A stretch of 64,000 nt of DNA from CAWCTD01 sp963798455 (GCA_963798455.1 CAWCTD010000003.1:3968001-4032000); one strand, 5' to 3'; shown: positions 24,061 through 33,548, counted from the stretch's first letter. Notes: generated by a model from the letters alone, not told the origin. Numbers and translations are program-made.

Positions 24061-26535
24061 CTACTCGCAGCGCAGTGCCTGCGCGAGCGGGGTCTTCGTG
24101 GCACGCCATGACGGCACGGCGGTCGCCGCCACCGAAACCAACAGCAGAACAATCGATACTCCCGTGAAGGTAAAGACATCAGTAGGGCTGATTCCGTAAA
24201 GCCAACTGGCAGCGAACCGGCTCAAAGCGATTGCCAGTCCCAGCCCGACAACTAGGCCGACACCGGCTGGAATCAGTCCCTGACCAAGTATCAGGAAGAG
24301 CACGCCGCGAGCGCTCGCGCCGAGCGCCATGCGAATCCCGATCTCACGCGTCCGTCGGCTCACCGAGCAGCTTGCGACGCCGTACAGGCCGATCGAGGCA
24401 AGAGTAAGCCCTGCGAGGCCGAGCACCGTGAGAAGCGTTGCACCTAGCCGAGGCACCAGCAACGCCCTGCTAACTCGCTCGCTCATCGTTCCCGTATCGA
24501 ATACAGCGAGATCGGGGTCAAGGGTCGCGACCTCATCACGAACGGCGCGGGCAAGTGAGCGCGGCTCGACCGTGGTCTTGACGGCGATCCAAATCCCAGT
24601 GAAGCCCACAGTGTTGGCAGCCGCTCCCTCCAGAGGGAGGTACGCACAGGCGGCCGGCTCCTCGGTGAGCGTCCGTGATTTCGTGTTTCCCGCAACTCCG
24701 ACAACAACATAGGCGGCATTCTGAGAGTCAGTGAGCCGCCGCCCAATCGGATCAACGCCGGGGAAGAGGCGCTCTGCCATCCGTTGATTGATGATCGCTG
24801 CGCCTACATCTTCAGCACCACGGTTGAAATCGCGTCCGCGCAGCAGCGGAATGCCCAGAGTCTCAAAGAAGCCGCTGCTGACGCTGTATACGTGTCCGTT
24901 CGTCTCGACAGTGCCGACCTCGACACTGGCGGCCTTGAAGTCGCGCGACGAGCCTGCAATACCCAGCGGAACGCTATCCAGGAACGTCATCGAGGCCACT
25001 CCAGGCAGCGGAGAGACGCGCTGCCTGAGTTGATCGACGAATTGACGGATTCGCGCGGGTGAGTAGTCCCGGAGCCCGGGATCCACTGCCACCAACAACA
25101 CGTTCGCAGGCTGCATGCCGATGTCTGTCGAAGAGGCCTTCTGAAGAGTTCGGAGGAACAATCCTGAGCCGATCAGCAGCACAACCGACAGCGCCATCTG
25201 CAGTGCGACCAGGGCGTTCTTCAATCCCGTACGTCGCAAATGAGCGAAGCCAGCCGATTCACCTTTGATGATGCTGGCAAGCGAGGGCCGCGTCGCCCGG
25301 AGCGCGGGCAGCAGGCCAAACAGAACAGCAGTTAGTGCGGCAACCACCGCCGTAAATGCGACGACACGCAGATCCGGAGCGAAGTCGAACGCGATCGGGA
25401 TGGGAACCGGCAAATCGAGCTGCGAGATGACGCCAGCGGCCACAGTGGCGAGGCCGAAGCCGGCCGCCGCGCCAATTACCGCTAGCAACATGCTCTCCGT
25501 CAGCAGTTGCCGTACGAGCCGTGCTCGCCCGGCGCCGACCGCAAGCCGGATGCCGACCTCTGTCTGGCGATCTGCTGCTCGCGCCAGCAACAGGTTGGCG
25601 ACGTTCGCGCAGACGATCACCAGGACCAATCCGGCTACGCCCATCAGAACGGCCGTAAGTCTCACCCCTCGCATCACGGTGCCGCGGCCGAGAAAGCCGC
25701 CGAGCGTCAGTCCTCCCGCATTCTCGAGCGCTATCGAGACCCTATGCCGATTAGGGTCCTTGCGATGTGTTTCATCGAGTCGATGCCTGACGACGTTCAC
25801 GGCAGCGACAGCCTGCTCACGCGAAACGCCTTCTCGTAGCCTGCCGTGGATGTTGAGCCATTGCACCTCGCGTTGTGTGCTGACCTGGAACTTGGCAAAG
25901 TCGGGCTGCAATTGCTCGTGCATCGAGAGAGGCGCCCAGAATGCAGGGACAAGCCCCCGATCCGTTCCCTGGAAGCCCTGCGGCGCGACTCCGATGATGG
26001 TGTACGGGTGCCCATTCAGTACAATGCTTCGACCCACGATGCCGGTGTCGGAAGCGAACCCCCTGCGCCATAGCGCATCACTGAGGACCACAACTGGCTC
26101 CCTGCCGAGTGATTCATCATCGGCCGGCATGATTCCGCGCCCAAGTGCCGGGGTGACGCCAATCACCGAGAAGTAATTGCCGCTGACGAGCTGGCCCCAG
26201 ATGCGCTCTGCCTGACCGGTGCCTGAAAGGTTGGCTGGAAGCAGTGCGAAGTGGGCGGCGACGCCCTCGAACACTTCATTGGTCTGGTCGCGGTAGTCAA
26301 CGTAGTCAAGGTAGGAGAACGAACCGGCAAAGCTCACCAGCCTCACGGGCTGGCGTACGGGCAGCTCCCTGAGGAGCATGCTGTTGACGACGGTGAAGAC
26401 GGTTGCGTTGGCCGCAATACCAAGAGCGAGGGACAGCACCGCGGTGACGGTGAAACCCAAACTTCGGCGGAATGTCCGGAGTGCAAACCCCAGATCGCGG
26501 AGCCAATCCTCGCCAAATGCCAATACGGTCCACAT
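24061..26535 (-). CDS. ADOP-type ABC transporter permease (MacB/FtsX-like)
   Basis: 824 residues from ATG 26535. The architecture is that of the acidobacterial duplicated orphan permeases (TIGR03434): an N-terminal membrane helix (GFTVTAVLSLALGIAANATV), a MacB-like periplasmic domain (GNYFSVIGVTPALGRGIMPA), an FtsX domain with three helices near residue 300-410 (LVLVIVCANVANLLLARAAD), a second periplasmic domain and a second FtsX block at the C-terminus (SVSRRTREIGIRMALGAS). No ATPase or membrane-fusion partner is adjacent, as is typical of the family. Such proteins sit in the inner membrane; substrate unknown. The gene is intact despite the IS-rich setting. Confidence 0.9.
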   Translation of the reverse strand: MWTVLAFGEDWLRDLGFALRTFRRSLGFTVTAVLSLALGIAANATVFTVVNSMLLRELPVRQPVRLVSFAGSFSYLDYVDYRDQTNEVFEGVAAHFALLPANLSGTGQAERIWGQLVSGNYFSVIGVTPALGRGIMPADDESLGREPVVVLSDALWRRGFASDTGIVGRSIVLNGHPYTIIGVAPQGFQGTDRGLVPAFWAPLSMHEQLQPDFAKFQVSTQREVQWLNIHGRLREGVSREQAVAAVNVVRHRLDETHRKDPNRHRVSIALENAGGLTLGGFLGRGTVMRGVRLTAVLMGVAGLVLVIVCANVANLLLARAADRQTEVGIRLAVGAGRARLVRQLLTESMLLAVIGAAAGFGLATVAAGVISQLDLPVPIPIAFDFAPDLRVVAFTAVVAALTAVLFGLLPALRATRPSLASIIKGESAGFAHLRRTGLKNALVALQMALSVVLLIGSGLFLRTLQKASSTDIGMQPANVLLVAVDPGLRDYSPARIRQFVDQLRQRVSPLPGVASMTFLDSVPLGIAGSSRDFKAASVEVGTVETNGHVYSVSSGFFETLGIPLLRGRDFNRGAEDVGAAIINQRMAERLFPGVDPIGRRLTDSQNAAYVVVGVAGNTKSRTLTEEPAACAYLPLEGAAANTVGFTGIWIAVKTTVEPRSLARAVRDEVATLDPDLAVFDTGTMSERVSRALLVPRLGATLLTVLGLAGLTLASIGLYGVASCSVSRRTREIGIRMALGASARGVLFLILGQGLIPAGVGLVVGLGLAIALSRFAASWLYGISPTDVFTFTGVSIVLLLVSVAATAVPSWRATKTPLAQALRCE

Positions 26536-26866
26536 GTTCTGCTCCCAATTTCACACAACGGAAGTCCCTGTGCGGATGTTCCAGGACAGGGGTCCACTTC
26601 GTGGTTACACAGGGACATTGGGGAAGCCTAGGGGCGTTATCGGGAGTTATTTCCCTCCCGCCGCGGCGGATCTCAGCGCTACCCTTGCCGCCCGGATAGG
26701 GGGCGGCGGGGAGGAATCAAGCCGGGTGAAGGAGGAAGGGGACGGAGAGGTGTCTGAGAAATGGTTTGAATTGGAATCGAGATCAGGAAGGCATCGACGG
26801 CACGTGCTCGATGGTGCGTCGATGCGTTGAGCGTGCGGACCTCTTCCTATGCGGTTGAGACGCGGT
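26536..26866. other. Intergenic, no gene recognised
   Basis: Contains the upstream region of the permease gene and the downstream region of the PEP-CTERM gene. No coding pattern is seen. Confidence 0.4.
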
Positions 26867-27442
26867 TCAGCAAGCCGCCTTGCGGCGCCGGAGCGCCGCG
26901 AGCCCGGCCAGCCCCGCGCCCAGCAGGACACACGTCCCGGGCTCCGGCACCGCGGAACTATCGCTCGTCAGAACGACATCGTCAAGGATGGCGCCGACGT
27001 TGTCCCCGCCGAGGTTGTGGAACGAGAAAGCCGCTGTCCCGGTTGACGTAGCGGTCCAGCCCAGATTGTATTGGGTGGGGGCCGCGTTCCCGGCTATCGA
27101 AGCCACTGTGAGCGCGGCTGTGCCCAGAAGGATATCGACCGTGTTGACATCGCCGCGCAGGCTACCGCCCAACCAGAAACTCAAGTTGTAGTTCACTCCT
27201 GACGTAGCGCTGAACGTATGAGCTAGGACGGCAGCCAGTGAAGAGGTGCCATCCAGATCGACGCAGTTGCTACCTGAGTGGCATCCGAAACCGATGATAT
27301 CTACCGTTCCGCCATTGGTGATCGTCCAAGTGGCTGGGACGAGATTCAAGCCTTGCGCGTCGCCTTCAAAGCCGTCGCTGAAGATGACGCCAGCCTGCGT
27401 CGCCAGTGGCAGAGCCAAAATCAGTGTCAGCAATGTCTTCAT
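26867..27442 (-). CDS. PEP-CTERM sorting-domain protein
   Basis: 191 residues with a good RBS (TTGGAGG) before ATG 27442. The signal peptide MKTLLTLILALPLATQAGV is followed by a beta-sandwich-like body (DGFEGDAQGLNLVPATWTI, YNLSFWLGGSLRGDVNTVD, ILDDVVLTSD). The C-terminus is the classic exosortase tripartite signal: VPEPGT, a hydrophobic segment (CVLLGAGLAGLAAL) and RRRK. The protein should be exported, then cleaved and anchored or released by an exosortase/EpsH encoded elsewhere. It resembles PEP-CTERM proteins with carbohydrate-binding-like folds; the ligand is unknown. Confidence 0.88.
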   Translation of the reverse strand: MKTLLTLILALPLATQAGVIFSDGFEGDAQGLNLVPATWTITNGGTVDIIGFGCHSGSNCVDLDGTSSLAAVLAHTFSATSGVNYNLSFWLGGSLRGDVNTVDILLGTAALTVASIAGNAAPTQYNLGWTATSTGTAAFSFHNLGGDNVGAILDDVVLTSDSSAVPEPGTCVLLGAGLAGLAALRRRKAAC

Positions 27443-27723
27443 AAATACGCCTCCAAGAAAGTCCCTGCACGGTGCTGGACGCCTGGACTTCAGGAACAGT
27501 CTACACCCGCGTGCGTCTGTTTCAGACCTTTGGATTCAAATTGTGAGTCCTGGTCCCCCGAGGTGCCCCCGAGAGGGTCGTCCTGTTCCTCCCGAGGCCC
27601 CCGTGGCCAGCAACTGCGGCCCTTTTGCCTGATTCCGCCGACACCTTTCCGTCCGCCACCTGCTCCTTGAGCGATTTCCCTGCTACCGCAGCCTTCGCCT
27701 ACCCCGCTGGCAACGGTCCCGCT
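27443..27723. other. Intergenic, no gene recognised
   Basis: Upstream region of the PEP-CTERM gene running into an IS1380 fossil. Nothing else is supported. Confidence 0.4.
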
Positions 27724-28020
27724 CAGATCCGCCGTACTATGGCCCCGAGAAGCATCTCCGGTAACTTCATCCCGAAGTGCGGAATTGGCCCGCTCTTGGC
27801 ATGGGTGGCCCAGTTTCCTGCCCTGGCCCTCCGTAGAGCAAAGTTACCTTGTTCATTGGACCCCGGAGTCCCTCCGGGGCAGACGCTCTGCGTCAGATGC
27901 CCTTCCGCCAGCAACAGCCAGAAATATCGAGCGCATGCATGATCAGTCATCACCCTGTCTCCACTAGCCGTTGACGCAAGCTCATCAGGGACCACTTCTC
28001 GATCCGGCGGGGGAGACTCT
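27724..28020 (-). pseudogene. Fossil C-terminus of an IS1380 transposase
   Basis: Minus-strand pieces correspond to the 33.6 kb copy in scattered frames: RIEKWSLMSLRQRLVETG (there RIGNWSLTSLQQRLVKTG), then ARYFWLLLAEGHLT (there ARYYWLLLAESHLT), and near the end LLGAIVRRI (there LFGAMVGRI). Between the last two pieces about 110 bp of unrelated sequence is inserted (27760-27885). Frameshifts and divergence show this to be an older relic than the other IS1380 pieces. Confidence 0.6.
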
Positions 28021-28237
28021 CCAATCTGTCTAGCAGGAAAACCCGCACGACGCGGGCAGCAAATCTGAGCCATGAGACTCAGGGAACTGCCTACGAATCA
28101 GAAGCTTAGCCTCCATTTGGAGTCGATCGCTCCCAAAAGGTCGGCTTTGCTTCATCTATCCGGCGTTTTTGGAGTGGAAGCGACTGATTCAATGGGCGTT
28201 ACTAGCCAGCCCTGAGGTAGGCCGAGCAGAGGGACGT

Positions 28238-28762
28238 CTGTACTTGTTCACCTTGTCGAGGGGCCGCATCCAGAAGGGGTGAACGTGCGCGGGCACCGGT
28301 TCGATGATGGATATTGTGCCGACTATGTCCTGGCTGCGCGGGGCGGTGCTGGCGAAGAATCCGCCCGACGGGATCGACACTTGGCCTCTGCTTGCGGGAC
28401 AGAAGCCGGGGTTGGAACGGGAGGTCCTGCTTTGCTTCGAGAATGTCGATCTGCAACGCGCCCGTTGGAAGCAGTGGAGGCTCCACGTGGCCCGCTACAA
28501 CTCGGCAGTCTACAGCCCGGCGCCGGCGGGCGGGTGAGTTGACCTGCTGCTTCCGGCCCCGGAGCGTTACGATGTGGTGAACGATCCGAACGAAAGCTAC
28601 GACGTTGCGCCGGGGCATCCCGAGGTTGGGGCGAAAATCCGGTCGCACATCCCGCGGTTGACCCAAGGCTTTCCGGATGGTATTCGGAAAGACTACGAGG
28701 AGGCAATGGCGAAGAGGGTTTCCTCCACGGCCGTGGTGGACTATCCTGCGTTGAGCCAGTGA
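28238..28762 (+). pseudogene. Sulfatase, C-terminal remnant
   Basis: One plus-strand frame reads sulfatase C-terminal features: SMMDIVPTMSWLRGAVLAKN, PPDGIDTWPLLAGQKPG, VLLCFENVDLQRARWKQWRL, HVARYNSAVYSPAPAGG, then YDVVNDPNESYDVAPGHPEV to the stop at 28760-28762. Two in-frame TGA codons (28280-28282 and 28535-28537) sit where Arg (CGA) is plausible, so both look like C-to-T changes. The N-terminal two thirds with the catalytic Cys/Ser-x-Pro-x-Arg site are absent. The remnant directly precedes the flavoprotein gene, 28 nt away, suggesting that they once formed one operon. Confidence 0.75.
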
Positions 28763-28790
28763 GCCGGCACACCCGGCGGGAGGCTAGGTT

Positions 28791-30458
28791 ATGAATCGCC
28801 GCGATTTCTTGAAAGGATCCGTAGCTGGGGGCGGAATCGCCCGGTCCGTGCTGGCTGCCGCCCCGCTCCCAGTCTGGGACTTGGTCGTCTATGGTGGAAC
28901 AGCGGGCGGCGCGATGACGGCGGTGGCCGCCGCGCGGCACAGCTTGAAGACCCTGCTGCTCGAACCCCAGCACCACATCGGGGGCATGACCACCGGAGGT
29001 CTCAGCCGGACGGACGTCGGCAAGCGGGAAGTGATCGGCGGGCTGGCGCTTGAGTTCTACTATCGCCTGGGCGAGCGCTACGAAATGCGGCGGTTTAACC
29101 AGGCGCTGGCTTGGTTCTATGAACCGCGTATCGGGGAAGAGGTCTTGCGGGAGATGCTCGCCGAGGCGGGCGTGACGGTACTGTTTGACCATGCGTTGCG
29201 GGAGCGCGAAGCTGTGCGGCGGAATGGGTCCTTGATCGAGGAGATCGCCACGGAGAACGGCGCACGGTTTGCCGCGCGCATCTTCGCGGACGCATCCTAC
29301 GAAGGCGATCTGATGGCGCAGGCGATGGTTTCGTACACCTGGGGACGGGAGGCCTCCGCGCAGTACGGCGAAGCGCTGGCCGGCATCCGGGACCGCACTC
29401 CCTATCACCAGTTCGAAGTGGACATCTCGCCGTCCGACGGCGGGAAGCTTCTGCCGGAGATCGTGCAGGAGCCTCGCGGGAAGCCGGGGGACGCGGACCG
29501 CCGCGTCCAAGCTTACAACTTCCGTGTGATCGCCACCAACGTCTACAGCAACCTTGTGCCGTGGCCCAAGCCGCGCAGCTACGATCCGTACCGCTTCGAG
29601 CTGCTGGCGCGCCTGCTGAAGTCGATGGAGGAAAAGTTGGGACGTCCGCAGATCTTCAACGAGGTCGCGCTGGTCGCGTACATCCCGAACGGGAAGGCGG
29701 ACCTGAACAACAACGGCGCCTTTTCAAGTGACCACATAGGGAAGAACTACGATTATCCGGATGGCTCCTATGCCCGGCGTGCGCAGATCTGGCAGGACCA
29801 TGCCGACTACCAGCAGGGCATGTACTACTTCCTGGCGAACGACCCGCGCGTTCCGCGCTCCTTGCAGGACGAAGTGCGGACCTGGGGGCTATGCAGGGAT
29901 GAATACACGGATACGGACTACTGGCCGCACCAACTCTACGTGCGCGAGGCCCGCCGGATGGTGGGCGAAATGGTCGTGACGCAGAAAGACCTTCAGGCGG
30001 ATCGGACCAAGACCGACGCGATCGGTATGGGTTCGTACAACAGCGACTCGCACAATGTGCGGCGCTTCGTGAATGAGCGGGGCTTTGCCGAGAACGAAGG
30101 CGACATGCAGGTGCCTGTACAACCATATCAGATTCCATACCGGGTGATGCTTCCGAGATCCGGAGAGGCGGGCAATCTCCTGGTCCCGGTGTGCTTCTCC
30201 GCCAGTCACGTGGCGTACTCTTCTTTGCGCATGGAGCCGCAGTACATGATCCTCGGCCATGCCGCAGGTGTTGCGGCGTCCCTCGCGCTGCGGGACAAAG
30301 TGCGCCCGCACCACATCGACGTGACGCGGTTGCAGGAGATCCTACTGAAGGAAGCGGCGGTATTCGAGTATAACGAGTACCAGCAGCAGAGATCGCTGCA
30401 AATTCTTCGCGACAGATTGCGGCCGCTGCCGCCGCTGCGGATGAACTGGGAGATGTGA
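28791..30458 (+). CDS. Tat-exported FAD-dependent oxidoreductase
   Basis: 555 residues. The N-terminus MNRRDFLKGSVAGGG is a twin-arginine signal, so the folded protein should be exported with its cofactor. A Rossmann motif follows at VYGGTAGGAMTAVAAARH (GxxxGG variant of GxGxxG) with a Glu after the second strand (LLLEPQHHIGGMTTGGL), as in the FAD_oxidored (xanthan lyase-associated) group. Later motifs FADASYEGDLMAQA and GHAAGVAASLAL also fit that group. Such enzymes often accompany sulfatases and other polysaccharide-degrading genes in soil bacteria, consistent with the sulfatase remnant upstream. The substrate is not known. The gene is intact. Confidence 0.85.
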   Translation: MNRRDFLKGSVAGGGIARSVLAAAPLPVWDLVVYGGTAGGAMTAVAAARHSLKTLLLEPQHHIGGMTTGGLSRTDVGKREVIGGLALEFYYRLGERYEMRRFNQALAWFYEPRIGEEVLREMLAEAGVTVLFDHALREREAVRRNGSLIEEIATENGARFAARIFADASYEGDLMAQAMVSYTWGREASAQYGEALAGIRDRTPYHQFEVDISPSDGGKLLPEIVQEPRGKPGDADRRVQAYNFRVIATNVYSNLVPWPKPRSYDPYRFELLARLLKSMEEKLGRPQIFNEVALVAYIPNGKADLNNNGAFSSDHIGKNYDYPDGSYARRAQIWQDHADYQQGMYYFLANDPRVPRSLQDEVRTWGLCRDEYTDTDYWPHQLYVREARRMVGEMVVTQKDLQADRTKTDAIGMGSYNSDSHNVRRFVNERGFAENEGDMQVPVQPYQIPYRVMLPRSGEAGNLLVPVCFSASHVAYSSLRMEPQYMILGHAAGVAASLALRDKVRPHHIDVTRLQEILLKEAAVFEYNEYQQQRSLQILRDRLRPLPPLRMNWEM

Positions 30459-30478
30459 GGCGGCAAGCAGGAGGAGAG

Positions 30479-30770
30479 TCAGAGCTTGTGTCTGGATCAT
30501 CGCTACCGGCATCGCGGTTGCGGCTTCTACGTTCGCCCAGCCGGCGCACTCTCGGGTCATCAAAGATGCCGAGTAGGCACGGGCGGGGGATATCCCGCTC
30601 CGGCCTGACCTGCAACTGCCGGAAGGGTAGGGACGGTACTCGCTGATAGTCTGGGTCCACGGCAGTGCCTTTTGCTGGGGCGACAACGGGGGCATCCTAT
30701 GGAGCACGATGCCTTGCGCCGGAGGGAGCGCGGTTACGTGGTTGCCAGCATCAACTCGATTTAGAACATT
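30479..30770 (+). pseudogene. Esterase/alpha-beta hydrolase, N-terminal remnant
   Basis: One frame shows a secretion-signal-like start (WIIATGIAVAASTFAQPAHS), then GDIPLRPDLQLPEG and the oxyanion-hole region SLIVWVHGSAFCWGDNGG. It is broken by two TAG codons, near 30557 and 30629. After a frameshift RGYVVASINS follows, where intact esterases have GYVVASINYRLS. The catalytic Ser elbow and everything after it are missing, cut by the IS3 element at 30850. It lies directly downstream of the flavoprotein gene and was probably part of the same catabolic operon. Confidence 0.6.
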
Positions 30771-30912
30771 TGTGCGAGGTTTCAGTGTGCCGACCGGGAT
30801 CAAAGCATCTTCCTGCTTGGCTAGCACCCTTCTCGGAAAGAGCACGCAGTGGAGTGCACCCCAAAAGTGAGACACGAAGTTAAGGGGCCGAATACATTGA
30901 ATGGAGAGAGGT

Positions 30913-31290
30913 ATGGATTTGGCCCGACGAGTTTACAGCCGCGACCTGAAGGTTGCTGCGATGCGAGAGATCGACACTGGGCGGACGGTCGGTGAGGTCG
31001 CCCGCCAGTTGGAACTGAGCCCGCACCTGCTGGAACGGTGGCGGGGCGAGTGGCGAGCGCGCGGTGAATCGGCCTTTCCGGGAGTAGGCCGGCGTGGAAT
31101 GTCTCCCGTCTTGACGGAGTTGCAGCGGATCGCCGAGTTGGAGCGCAAGATTGGCCAACTGGCGATGGAGAACGATTTTTTAAAAAAGGCCTTGCGGCAT
31201 TTCAGGGATCATCACCCACCCACCGTCGTCACTGGCGAGGTTGCTTGTTTGAAGAGATCCGGGAAGCTGGCACCCAAGGCCAAGCCGTGA
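30913..31290 (+). CDS. IS3-family transposase OrfA (copy 2)
   Basis: 125 residues from ATG 30913, identical to copy 1 except Lys instead of Arg in ENDFLKKALRHF. The Lys codon belongs to TTA AAA AAG, giving an in-phase A AAA AAG heptamer (31182-31188). Translation can therefore slip by -1 into the orfB frame to make the full OrfAB transposase, while normal termination yields OrfA, which usually acts as a regulator. The helix-turn-helix and zipper regions are as in copy 1. Confidence 0.9.
   Translation: MDLARRVYSRDLKVAAMREIDTGRTVGEVARQLELSPHLLERWRGEWRARGESAFPGVGRRGMSPVLTELQRIAELERKIGQLAMENDFLKKALRHFRDHHPPTVVTGEVACLKRSGKLAPKAKP
31182..31188 (+). promoter_or_regulatory. Slippery heptamer A AAA AAG for -1 frameshifting
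   Basis: In the orfA frame the codons are TTA AAA AAG, giving the classic X XXY YYZ heptamer. The -1 frame is open from here through orfB. The same site in copy 1 (12760-12766) reads A AGA AAG. A second weak slip site, T TTT TTA, immediately upstream is present in both copies. Confidence 0.75.
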
Positions 31291-32099
31291 ATGCCCTGTG
31301 CCAGATGACCGGACTGAGCCGGGCCAGCTACTACCGCTGGCGAGTGCCACCGCAGGACTGCCCGGTGGAGATGGAGTTGCGTGACGCGATGCAAGACATC
31401 GCCCTCCAGTCCCCGGCCTATGGCTACCGCAGGATCACGGCGGAGCTCGAGCGCCGCGGCTTTGAGGCGAACCACAAGCACGTGCTGCGTCTGATGCGTG
31501 AGGATAACCTGCTGTGCCTGCGCCACAAGTCCTTTGTGGTCACGACCGATTCACGGCATGCTCTGCCGGTCTACCCGAACCTGGCGCAAGGCATCCTCCC
31601 TGATGCGATCAACCAACTCTGGGTCGCCGACATCACCTATATCCGGCTGCGCAGGGAGTTTGTGTACTTGGCGGTGTTGCTGGATGCGTTTTCGCGGCGA
31701 GTGATCGGATGGGCCCTGGGCCGCACCTTGGAGGCCCAGTTGGCCCTTTCCGCACTGCGGATGGCGCTGCGCCAGCGCCATCCGGGGCCAGGGCTGGTGC
31801 ATCATTCCGATCGTGGCGTTCAGTATGCCTCATATGACTACACCGATCTGCTGAAAGAGCACAAGATCAGGATCAGCATGAGCCGCAAGGGGAATCCGTA
31901 CGACAATGCCGCCTGCGAGTCCTTCATGAAGACGCTGAAGTACGAGGAGGTTTACCGAACCGAGTACCGGGACTTGGCCGACGCCTACGCCTCGATCGGT
32001 GAGTTCATCGAGCGTGTCTACAACCAGCAAAGACTCCACTCGGCTCTGGGCTATGTGCCACCGGCCGAGTTCGAGCAGAACGCGGGGGCCCGACCATGA
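31245..32099 (+). CDS. IS3-family transposase OrfB, DDE integrase domain (copy 2)
   Basis: 284 residues written from TTG 31245, identical to the copy 1 product. The catalytic triad lies in WVADITYIRL (Asp), HSDRGVQYAS (Asp) and NAACESFMKTLK (Glu). Translation is expected mainly by -1 frameshifting from orfA at 31182-31188, since the frame is open from that point and TTG 31245 has no strong RBS. With an intact slip site, complete ends and a target duplication, this copy is the better candidate for the active one. Confidence 0.93.
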   Translation: MFEEIREAGTQGQAVNALCQMTGLSRASYYRWRVPPQDCPVEMELRDAMQDIALQSPAYGYRRITAELERRGFEANHKHVLRLMREDNLLCLRHKSFVVTTDSRHALPVYPNLAQGILPDAINQLWVADITYIRLRREFVYLAVLLDAFSRRVIGWALGRTLEAQLALSALRMALRQRHPGPGLVHHSDRGVQYASYDYTDLLKEHKIRISMSRKGNPYDNAACESFMKTLKYEEVYRTEYRDLADAYASIGEFIERVYNQQRLHSALGYVPPAEFEQNAGARP

Positions 32100-32372
32100 G
32101 GTTGCTCGGCGACCGGATCTTCACCGGGGGGCTCCGCCCCCAGGCCCCTGGGATTTATCGCCTTCCGGCCAAAATGGCTGCTTTCGGAGGCGGCCAAGGC
32201 CGCCCCCTGCCATTCCGGCTGCTGAGTCGGCGCTCGGGTTGCGTCCCCGCAGTGCCCTATCCTCCGCTCAGGTACTTCCAGAGTGGAAAACATCAACCCC
32301 GCCGTGCAATACTTTTCCATCGAACGGCGACTACCCCCTTAACTCGCTGTCTCACGCCAGGGGTTCACTTCA

Positions 32373-32700
32373 CAGTCAGCCCGCGACTGCACTCAAACAA
32401 AGGGGTGTAGGGGGAAACCGGGAAGTGAGGGCTCGACCTGCTCCCGGTGGACGGCCTCAGTCATGCCGAAATCACAACGTTTTGACTGGCCATTGAATGC
32501 GCCTGGGGTCCGGAACGGGTTGGTAGGACCGTTATCCCTGGCCGCGTTGCCACACGTACCACAGGCTTAATGGGCCATATCCACAGGCAGAACGCGGGGA
32601 GTTTGAGTCCTCTCTGACGCGTGGAAGGCTATGCAAAACCGGTTCAGGGAGTTTTTGGCATAGTTCCCGGCATCGGCCCAAGGTTTGGGACTTCCTACTC
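32373..32700. other. No gene recognised between IS3 copy 2 and the recombinase
   Basis: Mixed-composition sequence without coding character. It starts with the CAG duplication of IS3 copy 2 and ends at the stop of the serine recombinase. Confidence 0.4.
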
Positions 32701-33321
32701 CTAGAGGCTCGCCAGCCAGGCGCGTCTGACCGATGCGACGCTAGTGTGGAGGATGAGGGCGATCTGGCCCCAACTCTTCCCTTCTGCCCGCAGTCGTGCG
32801 ACAGCAGACCGGTCGAAGACCGCTTTGGGCCTCCCTATGGGCTTGCCGGATTTCGTCCCATGCCTTCGAGCGTACTCGAGCCCAGCAACGACTCGGTCCT
32901 TGATCAGTGATCGTTCCAGCTCTGCCAAGGCCGCAATGAATGTGAACATGGCCTTCCCCATGGGGGTGGACGAGTCCAGCGTTTCCTGGTGCGAGATGAA
33001 ATCGATGCCCAGGCTGCGGAACTCTTCCAGCGCCAGAATCAACTGCCTGACGCTACGGGCGAACCGGTCAAAGCGCCAGACGATCACTACGTCAAACGCG
33101 CCGCGTCGCGCGTCCCCCATCAGCGCATCAAGACCAGGACGGCTGTCTGCGGCCCCGCTGGCACGATCCGAGTACACGTGATGAACAGCCCAACCTCGCT
33201 GGGCGACGAGGTCCCGGAGCGGCTGCTCCTGCACTTCGGGATTCTGATCGAAAACAACGGCGTCACCCTGCCGAGACCTGTTGGCTGTGGAGACGCGAAC
33301 GTACACCGCGGCCCTTTTCAT
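32701..33321 (-). CDS. Serine recombinase (resolvase/invertase family)
   Basis: 206 residues from ATG 33321; a longer frame to 33423 adds no recognisable sequence. The N-terminal catalytic domain begins KRAAVYVRVSTANRS with the nucleophilic Ser in VRVST. Further conserved segments are DRASGAADSRPGLDALM (with catalytic Arg), DVVIVWRFDRFARSVRQL and STPMGKAMFTFIAALAELER, followed by the long helix SLIKDRVVAGLEYARRHGTK and a C-terminal HTH (KSWGQIALILHTSVASVRRA). The size is that of small resolvases/invertases. It lies about 250 bp inside the right junction of the candidate 21-kb insertion and may belong to it. Confidence 0.92.
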   Translation of the reverse strand: MKRAAVYVRVSTANRSRQGDAVVFDQNPEVQEQPLRDLVAQRGWAVHHVYSDRASGAADSRPGLDALMGDARRGAFDVVIVWRFDRFARSVRQLILALEEFRSLGIDFISHQETLDSSTPMGKAMFTFIAALAELERSLIKDRVVAGLEYARRHGTKSGKPIGRPKAVFDRSAVARLRAEGKSWGQIALILHTSVASVRRAWLASL

Positions 33322-33548
33322 GGCCGCCCTCGTCGCTGCGCGCGGCTGCAGCCGGGACCTGCCGGTGTTAACCGTGAGGGACTTCGAGGAATACACGTGG
33401 GCGTGGCTACTCGCGGACTGCACAGCGAACGCGCTGGGGTCAGCCCGAGAATTGATAACACATTCAAGAACAAGGCGTTATACTGCAGCATCTGTCTACC
33501 TCAAATCGAGTCTTGGGTCGAGGTAGACGTCAGTCAGAGGGACTGAAA

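Larger units (their letters stand above)
30850..32372 (+). mobile_element. IS3-family element, copy 2 (1523 bp)
   Basis: Same length and ends as copy 1 (12428-13950). It is flanked by a 3-bp direct repeat CAG (30847-30849 and 32373-32375), consistent with an IS3 target duplication. It interrupts the esterase remnant region. The only difference from copy 1 that I found is base 31184 (A here, G at 12762). Confidence 0.92.

Noticed and set aside
28238..28762. In-frame TGA codons of the sulfatase remnant as selenocysteine or recoded Trp
   Set aside because: They sit at probable CGA (Arg) sites, no SECIS-like hairpin is seen, and the N-terminal domain is missing.
33281..33546. Plus-strand genes overlapping the serine recombinase start
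   Set aside because: Antisense shadows of the recombinase and its leader without recognisable features.
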